Origin: a virus
Reading direction: 5' to 3' (one strand)
IMG/VR virus record: IMGVR_UViG_3300008266_000489
Span: 1-23,283 of that record
Length of the DNA stretch: 23,283 bases
Part shown: one piece after another, positions 17,711 to 23,283 of the stretch
Layout of the letters: each line of letters opens with the position of its first letter
Numbering within the stretch: position 1 is the stretch's first letter
The notes under the pieces: model-generated
What the model was told of the DNA's origin: nothing
The model's input: the letters and a program-made list of their open reading frames with translations, nothing else
The model's database searches: none
Position numbers and translations under genes: made by a program

Positions 17711-17820
17711 TCTTCCTTTGCTTTTTTTGCTTCACTTACAATTTTCTTAATTACATCCCATAGTGGTTGTGCTATCCAACCAAAGAATGCACCGTATATG
17801 AACCATTCAAGTTGGATCAA
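17704..17820 (-). CDS. Small protein with TTG start (38 aa)
   Basis: TTG at 17820 overlaps the TGA of the gene upstream (TTGA), with AAGGTGA at suitable spacing. The 38-codon frame reads MIQLEWFIYGAFFGWIAQPL and then a lysine-rich amphipathic helix (KKIVSEAKKAKEEW). A short hydrophobic segment followed by a charged tail suggests membrane attachment. It fills an otherwise empty gap of about 100 bases. Confidence 0.55.
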   Translation of the reverse strand: MIQLEWFIYGAFFGWIAQPLWDVIKKIVSEAKKAKEEW

Positions 17821-18170
17821 TTGTATTCACCTTTGTAGTTCTTCAATGCTGGATTACGGCGTAACATACGGTTGAGTTTATATAACCATGTCCATTGCCA
17901 CATATGATGAAAGCCAATTATAACTCTCAGATATGGCAAAATGAAACCAACAGAAATACTATCTGCTTGTAGGTTCACATCAACACCAAAACTAAAATGT
18001 TCCATTGTCCAGATATGGAATAATAACCAATGTAATGACCAAGCGTTTGCATTCCATTCATCACCTGGTCTATAATTAAACCGTGGTACTAATGGGCAAG
18101 CATCATTGCACCATAGTTTATGGAGTGGGTGATGTTCCCACCAATCCTTCTCACGCTTTGCAACTTCCAT
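17817..18170 (-). CDS. Tryptophan-rich hypothetical protein (117 aa)
   Basis: The protein begins MEVAKREKDWWEHHPLHKLWC and contains many Trp and His residues (WSLHWLLFHIWTMEHFSFG, FHHMWQWTWLYKLN). A short hydrophobic segment (SISVGFILPYLRVIIGF) may touch the membrane. I have seen related phage hypotheticals without function. The His-rich ends could bind metal, but no known motif is present. It overlaps the next two genes slightly. Confidence 0.65.
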   Translation of the reverse strand: MEVAKREKDWWEHHPLHKLWCNDACPLVPRFNYRPGDEWNANAWSLHWLLFHIWTMEHFSFGVDVNLQADSISVGFILPYLRVIIGFHHMWQWTWLYKLNRMLRRNPALKNYKGEYN

Positions 18171-18501
18171 AATGTGTCCTTAATATTTTTACTTGGTCAT
18201 TAGGCGCTAGATAACACCTTGCATGTAATCTGTATGAACCAGTCGTTGAATCTTCAATTTTAGTAAACTCTATTAGATTATTTTCCATCATACATTTAAC
18301 CAGATGTGTTGCCATTCTTTGCTTAATAGCATTTTTGAAATCATCATCCGTTAAAAATCTATCAATATCAGCAAATGTTATATCTAATGATCCGCTTAGT
18401 AATTTACCACCGATAGGATACTCCATTGTTTTAAATGTAAATTCTTCATCAGCCCAATTGAATTGTGCTGGATTATTTCCAATCATGTTTGTTATTGCCA
18501 T
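18151..18501 (-). CDS. Hypothetical protein (116 aa)
   Basis: The protein begins MAITNMIGNNPAQFNWADEEF and continues with KTMEYPIGGKLLSGSLDITFADIDRFL. A helical segment (FKNAIKQRMATHLVKCMMENN) and a strand-rich end follow. It is soluble. No family was recognised. It overlaps its upstream neighbour by one base and the downstream gene by 20. Confidence 0.65.
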   Translation of the reverse strand: MAITNMIGNNPAQFNWADEEFTFKTMEYPIGGKLLSGSLDITFADIDRFLTDDDFKNAIKQRMATHLVKCMMENNLIEFTKIEDSTTGSYRLHARCYLAPNDQVKILRTHYGSCKA

Positions 18502-18683
18502 TAGATGCCTCTAATTTGTTCCCACTCGGTGCTGTCATTGATTACATCACGGCGCCACAATGTACCATCGTTACACAATGCAGTCACAATAATTCTACCA
18601 GAATTTGTTGTTGCGGTTGTAATTTGGGTAATCTTACGCTTTGGTCCAGCTTCTTGTTTCAATTCAGTTTTTTCATCAGCCAT
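18501..18683 (-). CDS. Hypothetical protein (60 aa)
   Basis: The N-terminus is charged (MADEKTELKQEAGPKRKITQ). The C-terminal half, IIVTALCNDGTLWRRD...WEQI, resembles a single beta-propeller blade of the 'cndGTlw' type often seen in phage accessory proteins. Alone it could oligomerise, but no function can be given. The ATG overlaps the gene at 18676-18909 by eight bases. Confidence 0.65.
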   Translation of the reverse strand: MADEKTELKQEAGPKRKITQITTATTNSGRIIVTALCNDGTLWRRDVINDSTEWEQIRGI

Positions 18684-18909
18684 TATTTTCTTCCTTTATG
18701 TCAAATGCTCTAATAATATCATACACACCATCCGCACTCTTGTCTATGCAAATGTCTTTTGAGAAACCTCTATATTCAAATAGGTGTGGTGTATCGGTAT
18801 CACCAAACACATCAATCATAATCTCAGGCTCACCCATGTGATGTTTGTATTCATCATCATAGGTGCAATAGAGGTCCTCAAGTTTTTTAATCAAATCAAT
18901 TATACGCAT
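18676..18909 (-). CDS. Hypothetical protein (77 aa), predicted leaderless
   Basis: The protein begins MRIIDLIKKLEDLYCTYDDEYKHHMG and includes EIMIDVFGDTDTPHLFEYRG, an alpha/beta type of small soluble protein. Only five bases separate the -10 box from this ATG, so the mRNA may have practically no leader. It heads a unit of six small genes. A function is not evident. Confidence 0.7.
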   Translation of the reverse strand: MRIIDLIKKLEDLYCTYDDEYKHHMGEPEIMIDVFGDTDTPHLFEYRGFSKDICIDKSADGVYDIIRAFDIKEENNG

Positions 18910-18914
18910 AGTTC

Positions 18915-18943
18915 ATTATATAACAATACAATCACAATGTCAA
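18915..18943 (-). promoter_or_regulatory. Perfect-consensus sigma-70 promoter with almost no leader
   Basis: TTGACA, a 17-base spacer and TATAAT on the minus strand. Five bases lie between the -10 box and the ATG at 18909. It starts just after the nrdB stop codon and serves the genes at 18909-17498. Confidence 0.85.
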
Positions 18944-18948
18944 GGTAA

Positions 18949-19941
18949 TTATGCAGCCTTGCCCCAAACATCGTCCCATGTACCAGATAGGGCACCCTTT
19001 GAGTAATCAGTGGATCTATTCTCAAAGAAATTGGTATGCGTTGGTGCATTAATCATTTCTTCCACCCAAGGCAATGGATTGCGTTTCACTTTCATTATTC
19101 CCTTAAGACCCAAACTAATAAGCCTACGGTCAGCAATGTAACGAATATATTGTTTAACATCATCAGCAGTAAGGCGATCCATAGGACCCATACTGAATGC
19201 CAAATCAATAAACTTGTCTTCCAACTGAACCATTTTCTCAGCAATAGAATAGATTTTTCCTTTAAGTTCATCGTTCCATATTTCCTTGTTTTCTTCAATG
19301 TACGTGCGGAACAACTTAATCATGGACTCGGCATGCATAGTTTCATCAACTATAGACCATGTCACAATCTGACCCATGCCCTTCATTTTACCGGTTCTAG
19401 GGAAGTTAAGTAACATGATAAAGGAACTGAATAGTTGCATCCCTTCGGTGAAAGCACTGAATACTGCAATATGAGTAGCAACAGAACTACTTGAATCATT
19501 TTGTAGAGATATATCCAAAACGTAATCATGTTTGTCCTTCATTTCTTGGTAGTCTAAAAATTGATTGTATGTTGTCTCTGGTAGCCCAAGAGTTTCAATT
19601 AGGTGACTGTATGCGGCTACGTGCAATGCTTCTCTTGCGGCAAAGCCCATCAACATCATACGCACCTCAGGCTGTGGAAAATGTGGTAGATAATTCTTTA
19701 CATAACCACCAGCTACGTCAATATCACCTTGTGTGAAGAAACGGAAGATGTGCGTTAGAAATTGTTTTTCTTCATTGGTTAGTTTCTTCTTCCAATCTTT
19801 CACATCTTCAAGCATCGGCACCTCGGTGTGCAACCAATGCGATTGTTCATGCTTTAGCCATGATTCATAGGCCCATGGATAATTGAACGGCTTGAAATGA
19901 TTTCTTTCATCCGTTAGTCTGCTTGTTGTTTTCTTAATCAT
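18949..19941 (-). CDS. nrdB: Class Ia ribonucleotide reductase beta subunit
   Basis: This is the R2 subunit that carries the tyrosyl radical for deoxyribonucleotide synthesis. Iron ligands are Asp73, Glu104 and His107 (REALHVAAYSH), Glu166 (FTEGMQLF), and Glu200/His203 (DETMHAE). Tyr111 stands where Escherichia coli Tyr122 does, so the radical site appears intact. The spacing between Glu104 and Glu166 is shorter than in E. coli. At 330 residues it is of usual size for phage. It is separated from nrdA by six genes but lies in the same overlapping operon (four-base overlap with the carbamoyltransferase gene). It supplies dNTPs for phage DNA synthesis. Confidence 0.95.
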   Translation of the reverse strand: MIKKTTSRLTDERNHFKPFNYPWAYESWLKHEQSHWLHTEVPMLEDVKDWKKKLTNEEKQFLTHIFRFFTQGDIDVAGGYVKNYLPHFPQPEVRMMLMGFAAREALHVAAYSHLIETLGLPETTYNQFLDYQEMKDKHDYVLDISLQNDSSSSVATHIAVFSAFTEGMQLFSSFIMLLNFPRTGKMKGMGQIVTWSIVDETMHAESMIKLFRTYIEENKEIWNDELKGKIYSIAEKMVQLEDKFIDLAFSMGPMDRLTADDVKQYIRYIADRRLISLGLKGIMKVKRNPLPWVEEMINAPTHTNFFENRSTDYSKGALSGTWDDVWGKAA

Positions 19942-20783
19942 TTATTTCCTTTTAATCTTTTATTTAAATATGCCGCAACAGCACCAATGGAGGAACTGGA
20001 ATCACCAGGACTAATTGTAACTCTTGCGTTTAATTGTTTAACTGCTAATTCATTAAATGCACACCCACCAGCCATCAATAAATTATTTGACATTCCCTTA
20101 AATGGTTTAACAATATCTATAAGTGCATCAACAAAGACCTTTTGGACCGAAGCTGGTAGATTTTTATCCACTTCACCCCAATCTTTTATTCCCTTATGCA
20201 AATTTATATCCAGATATTTTTTTGCCTTTACATAGTGTATTGGATATTCATCAACACTCAACTTCATAAATTCTCTTTCACTAACACCATATAATTTGGA
20301 GAATGCTGTATAAAACAAACCCAAACTAAATGGATATCTGTGACTATCAAGTTTGGTTAAGTTATTACCAACCGCATGCCAAACTGTAACTGTTTCCCAT
20401 TCACCAATAGCATCAGCAACTAATATTATAGCATCATTTAATTCGCTTGTCAAGTAAGATGCCGCGGCATGGCTATGATGATGACCAACATACTTTATCG
20501 GGCAATTTATACCAAACTCCAACATGTGTAACTTTGGTGTCAACATGTTGAATGCTTTATTCCATTCGCCAGAATACAATTGTCTTGTTCGTTTCAACAA
20601 AGGATTCTCATAGTAACAAATTACATCAGGCTTGCCAAATGACAATGCATCATCAACAACGCCCTCTGTCAAAAATTCACCACCACTCAATTTATGGAAT
20701 ATTACCATATCATTCTCAACAACACATAAAGATGCATCATGCCCAAAAGCATTAACACCCCAATATCTAACCATACAATTCAT
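19938..20783 (-). CDS. NodU-type carbamoyltransferase, Kae1-like domain only
   Basis: Motifs of the NodU/TobZ N-terminal domain are in order: GVNAFGHDASLCVV (9-22), the metal-site GHHHSHAAASY (100-110), VADAIGEWETVTVW (122-135), YPFSLGLFYTAFSKLYG (150-166), MAGGCAFNE (237-245) and PGDSSSSIGAVAAY (259-272). The chain ends there at 281 residues, while NodU-type enzymes run to about 550-600 and carry a C-terminal YrdC-like domain that makes carbamoyl-adenylate. The usual activity is O-carbamoylation of a sugar. This one may need a partner domain or have another role. The start could also be ATG at 20774. Confidence 0.82.
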   Translation of the reverse strand: MNCMVRYWGVNAFGHDASLCVVENDMVIFHKLSGGEFLTEGVVDDALSFGKPDVICYYENPLLKRTRQLYSGEWNKAFNMLTPKLHMLEFGINCPIKYVGHHHSHAAASYLTSELNDAIILVADAIGEWETVTVWHAVGNNLTKLDSHRYPFSLGLFYTAFSKLYGVSEREFMKLSVDEYPIHYVKAKKYLDINLHKGIKDWGEVDKNLPASVQKVFVDALIDIVKPFKGMSNNLLMAGGCAFNELAVKQLNARVTISPGDSSSSIGAVAAYLNKRLKGNK

Positions 20784-21423
20784 CCAAACAATTTATCAAA
20801 GTATTAGAAACTTTTTCATGTTCTTGTTTAGTCCAATATCCTGGAGTATTTTTTTGTATTATGCCACTCATGGTAGTATTACTGTAAACATAATTCTTAT
20901 GATACTCACCATCAGCTTGTTTAATCCATGCATTAAACATTAACCATTTGCAACCAGACTTTTCTAACACTTGAATGCAACTATTGTACATCACCTTAAA
21001 CATTTCTTGGAACCATTTTTCATTATTGAATTCTGAATAGACTAATTCGTTTATTTTCTTTGCGTCTTTATCGGTAGTTCTATCCGTAAGTTGAATAAAG
21101 AATCTTTTAGTTATCAAGTCACCCTCAGTCTCATTCAAATCACCAATTCTATTCTCCTTAATTGGTGGCACATAATGTCGTTTGTTAACACCTAACTCAA
21201 ATCTAGTTGGTTCGGTCCATGAAATAATTACAATATCATCTTTTGTAATATTCATGGACTGAATCATCCTAGCTATACGCCAGTTACTTGCTCCGGGTAA
21301 TGCTGTATTTAAAACAGGCTGATTCAATTTCTTTCCGAGTAATGTTGGATAAACATTGTTTAATCTCTCACTCTCATTGAAATTGAATCCGTAAGTAAAA
21401 CTATCACCAAAAGCAATTATCAT
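20767..21423 (-). CDS. SGNH/GDSL-type hydrolase
   Basis: Block I is IAFGDSFTYG with nucleophile Ser8, block II is ALPGASNWRI with Gly44, and block III is replaced by ISWTEPTR, a form I know from phage SGNH proteins. A candidate catalytic histidine is His202 (KQEHEKVSN), but the usual Asp three residues before it is Lys199, so the catalytic triad may be altered. At 218 residues it has the usual length and no signal peptide. It could be an esterase removing acyl groups from a glycan. It overlaps the carbamoyltransferase gene by 17 bases, so the two may act on the same sugar. Confidence 0.75.
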   Translation of the reverse strand: MIIAFGDSFTYGFNFNESERLNNVYPTLLGKKLNQPVLNTALPGASNWRIARMIQSMNITKDDIVIISWTEPTRFELGVNKRHYVPPIKENRIGDLNETEGDLITKRFFIQLTDRTTDKDAKKINELVYSEFNNEKWFQEMFKVMYNSCIQVLEKSGCKWLMFNAWIKQADGEYHKNYVYSNTTMSGIIQKNTPGYWTKQEHEKVSNTLINCLDELYG

Positions 21424-21497
21424 CAGTAAATAAATTTGTCGTTGGTTTTTGGTTTCTTAATTTTTTTAATTAGCCAAGAGATTACTCTCTTAATCAT
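21423..21497 (-). CDS. Basic amphipathic microprotein (24 aa)
   Basis: A 24-codon frame, MIKRVISWLIKKIKKPK and a short tail, is held by two overlaps: its ATG lies in the stop of the thioredoxin-like gene (ATGA), and its TGA overlaps the ATG of the hydrolase gene (TGATG). The repeated lysine and isoleucine residues suggest an amphipathic cationic helix. Membrane contact is plausible. It may also serve only to couple translation. Confidence 0.45.
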   Translation of the reverse strand: MIKRVISWLIKKIKKPKTNDKFIY

Positions 21498-21739
21498 GCT
21501 GTGGCCCATTCTCTAATTTCATGCGGTGCTTTTAGCCCAACGATTTTGCTTTTGACTTCATTGTCTTCCATAAGCACAAGTGTTGGTACTGACCGAATGC
21601 CATATTCTATTGCAATCTCTGGGTCTTTGTCAATATCAATTACATCAATAGGAAGATTTAACTCCATTGTTTCCAATTGTTTTGATAGTGTCTTGCAGGG
21701 CTGGCACCATTCAGCCGTAAATCTAATAATTTTTCTCAT
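21494..21739 (-). CDS. Thioredoxin/glutaredoxin-like protein
   Basis: The start at 21739 (MRKIIRFTAEWCQPCK) is one base after the stop of the SNase gene; an upstream ATG at 21787 lies inside that gene. The redox motif WCQPC occupies residues 11-15 and a cis-proline SVPTLVL is at residues 50-56. With 81 residues it is shorter than the usual 105-residue thioredoxin and similar in size to T4 glutaredoxin/thioredoxin (NrdC). It probably reduces the cysteine pair of the ribonucleotide reductase encoded in the same operon. Confidence 0.85.
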   Translation of the reverse strand: MRKIIRFTAEWCQPCKTLSKQLETMELNLPIDVIDIDKDPEIAIEYGIRSVPTLVLMEDNEVKSKIVGLKAPHEIREWATA

Positions 21740-21740
21740 T

Positions 21741-22181
21741 TTAATTGCACCAACTTTGTTTGGCTTCACCGTAGTATTCACGGGCAAAACCGTTTGCTAT
21801 TAACATCTGTCTTAAACTCTTACCATCAAGAACAACATCACCCAACACACGCCCACCATATTTGTCCCAGTCCATCAGAATGACCTGACGCTTGGTTGAT
21901 GCATTGATTTGTGCTTTGGTAAATGCCGATGCAGCCTGACCTCTTTGATCCTCGCTTGGGCATTGCGCTCTGTGTCCCTTTTCTGGTGTATCAACACCGA
22001 ACACACGAATGGATAGTTCCTGCTTTAATGGTGCAGGTAGAAATGGTGCTTGAAATGCTACAGTATCACCATCAATAACTCTGGTGATGACCGCATCATA
22101 GATTACTCCATCTTTCTGTTTACCTTGAGCAAATGCTACGATTGATAGCATAGCCATTACGCTTATAATTATTTTTTTCAT
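21741..22181 (-). CDS. Secreted SNase-like (thermonuclease) protein
   Basis: Residues 1-19 are a Sec signal peptide (MKKIIISVMAMLSIVAFAQ). The mature domain carries the staphylococcal-nuclease motifs: VIDGDTVAF (Asp38, Asp40), RVFGVDTPEKGHRAQ (Arg59, Glu67), DKYGGRVLGDV (Arg111) and LIANGFAREYYG. The fold is complete at 146 residues. It would cut DNA or RNA in the periplasm or outside the cell after export. This is unusual inside a nucleotide-metabolism operon. Scavenging of nucleic acid or destruction of entering DNA from rival phages are possible roles. Confidence 0.88.
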   Translation of the reverse strand: MKKIIISVMAMLSIVAFAQGKQKDGVIYDAVITRVIDGDTVAFQAPFLPAPLKQELSIRVFGVDTPEKGHRAQCPSEDQRGQAASAFTKAQINASTKRQVILMDWDKYGGRVLGDVVLDGKSLRQMLIANGFAREYYGEAKQSWCN

Positions 22182-22201
22182 TTTTTCCTTTATTTTTGTG
22201 G

Positions 22202-22714
22202 TTATCTAACTGCCCAGTTTTTATTAAACTTTTCAAAGTAAAACATCAATTCTTCTTTTTCATCATCATAATATTCAGCAACATAATCGGACTTAACTTT
22301 GCTATGAATATTCTCACACATAGCAACCAGTGTGATATTTGTTCTATTGTATCCCCACAAATTAAGAACACTCAACATCCAGGTCCAATTACCACCGCGA
22401 ATAATTCCAGCTTCTACCAATACAAGATTTTCATATTGTCTGATATCTCCTGCTTGCATTGTCATTTTATCAATGTAAGGCGTAACAGATTCGTTTGGAT
22501 AAGCCACATCAACTGGAATAATTGGAAGCATTTCTCCTTTGCGTGACCATGCATGTGCTAAGTGCATGGCTACTGTTGCTGAATAATCAGGACTTGCCAT
22601 TATTACCGCAGTTGTTTTTGGATCAAAATCGTAACTATCTACAATCGTTTCTAATCTTTGTATCAGTTCCCATTCTTTCTCACGGGTAATAAAATGTAGA
22701 GGTCTTCTATTCAT
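22202..22714 (-). CDS. Phosphoribosyltransferase-like protein
   Basis: The start at 22714 has an AAGGA site close upstream. The chain of 170 residues contains AVIMASPDYSATVAMHLAHAW, IIPVDVAYP and NLVLVEAGIIRGGNWTWML. The last has the position of the PRPP loop of type I phosphoribosyltransferases, but its VDD-type acidic pair is replaced by VEAG, so activity is doubtful. A PRTase-like fold fits the location between nrdA and a nuclease in a nucleotide-metabolism operon. Confidence in the family is moderate. Confidence 0.55.
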   Translation of the reverse strand: MNRRPLHFITREKEWELIQRLETIVDSYDFDPKTTAVIMASPDYSATVAMHLAHAWSRKGEMLPIIPVDVAYPNESVTPYIDKMTMQAGDIRQYENLVLVEAGIIRGGNWTWMLSVLNLWGYNRTNITLVAMCENIHSKVKSDYVAEYYDDEKEELMFYFEKFNKNWAVR

Positions 22715-22715
22715 A

Positions 22716-23283
22716 TCATCCTTCACATGCTAAACATTCGTTGCCCTGTGCAATTTGTGTCATGTCAATTTCTTTGATAACATCACGCTCAATTCGTTTT
22801 GATACTTTGTCAGCCTTAGCCAATTTCTCACTACGGCAATAGTACAATGTCTTGAGGCCTTTCTTCCATGCTAGGAAGTGGCAAGCATGGAGGTACTTAA
22901 CATTTACATCTGGTCTAAAGAATAGATTCAATGACTGTGCTTGGTCAATGTAATGCTGTCTATCTGCGGCGTGTTCAACAACCCAACGCTGGTCAATCTC
23001 CATTGAAGTCTTGAACACCTCTTTTGTATTTTCATCCATCCATGATAGATGTTGTACTGAGCCATCGTTTGCAATGATTGAAGACCATATTTCATCAACT
23101 TCTGCTTGGTCAACTGCTTGTTCTGGATCACCATGTTGTAAAAATTTAATGATAATTTTATCCAACCATTTATTCTTTGTCAATGATGAACCACTCAAGG
23201 TGTCTTGTCTATAAGCATTAGCACGATACGGCTCAATAGAAGGGCTGGTATTACCCATAATAATAGAAGAAGAAGCATTGGGA
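22716..23283 (-). CDS. nrdA: Class I ribonucleotide reductase alpha subunit, C-terminal part
   Basis: The gene enters from the right edge; 188 codons are visible. The region begins PNASSSIIMGNTSPSIEPYRANAY in two adjoining blocks, the C-terminal barrel of the R1 subunit, and continues with NLFFRPDVNVKYLHACHFLAWKKGLKTLYYCRSE, including the YLHA..HAWK-type block, and ends ECLACEG. The two terminal cysteines form the swinging redox pair that thioredoxin or glutaredoxin reduces. It makes dNDPs with the NrdB encoded at 18949-19941. Confidence 0.93.
   Translation of the reverse strand, partial: PNASSSIIMGNTSPSIEPYRANAYRQDTLSGSSLTKNKWLDKIIIKFLQHGDPEQAVDQAEVDEIWSSIIANDGSVQHLSWMDENTKEVFKTSMEIDQRWVVEHAADRQHYIDQAQSLNLFFRPDVNVKYLHACHFLAWKKGLKTLYYCRSEKLAKADKVSKRIERDVIKEIDMTQIAQGNECLACEG

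Noticed and set aside
1-23283. CRISPR array, tRNA genes, integrase or attachment sites
   Set aside because: No regularly spaced repeats, no tRNA cloverleaf with a T-arm consensus, and no recombinase were seen on either strand by eye.

Overview
The window is dense tailed-phage DNA. It holds about 76 genes, nearly all on the minus strand and very compact, with stop and start codons of neighbours overlapping as ATGA, TGATG or TAATG. A class Ia ribonucleotide reductase pair, a tail-fibre-like gene, five homing-endonuclease-type genes and dozens of small unknown genes point to a large lytic virus, probably a myovirus of the kind assembled from freshwater or marine metagenomes. The sequence is AT-rich. 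A lipoprotein box and a Sec signal peptide suggest a Gram-negative host. Consensus -35/-10 promoters suggest that host sigma-70 polymerase reads the early genes. No integrase, tRNA, CRISPR array or replication origin was recognised.

Genes are described in the direction of transcription, from high to low coordinates. At 23283-18949 one operon carries the C-terminal end of nrdA, a phosphoribosyltransferase-like protein, a secreted SNase-type nuclease, a thioredoxin/glutaredoxin-size protein, a 24-residue basic microprotein, an SGNH hydrolase, a one-domain NodU-type carbamoyltransferase and nrdB. At 18909-17498 a promoter with almost no leader starts a run of small unknown genes. At 17497-16987 a plus-strand HNH gene with a potentially structured leader breaks the gene order. 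At 16986-14656 lie small genes, a tail-fibre-like tip protein, a cupin and a 2-oxoglutarate/Fe(II) oxygenase. A terminator with a promoter inside it (14603-14650) then starts a unit beginning with a DEDDh exonuclease, which seems to need an AUU start, and running through small genes to a cluster of GIY-YIG and zinc-ribbon genes (about 12.7-11.2 kb).

From 11.1 kb to position 1 the window is a mosaic of short units, most with their own TTGACA/TATAAT promoter. One group of four promoters has the same initial transcribed sequence (AUAGAUUGA). Another group places the ATG 5-7 bases after the -10 box, which predicts leaderless mRNAs. Notable products are a protein-kinase-fold protein, a prohibitin/SPFH-type lipoprotein, a YubB/Api92-like protein, and six tandem paralogues whose conserved C-terminal FGV codons also supply the Shine-Dalgarno sequence of the next gene. 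A perfect-consensus plus-strand promoter at 11048 faces away from these genes. It makes a short transcript with a hairpin that covers a strong ribosome-binding site and a GTG codon.

Gene boundaries were set by reading ribosome-binding sites and overlaps by eye. Functions rest on motifs recognised by eye, since no database search was possible.
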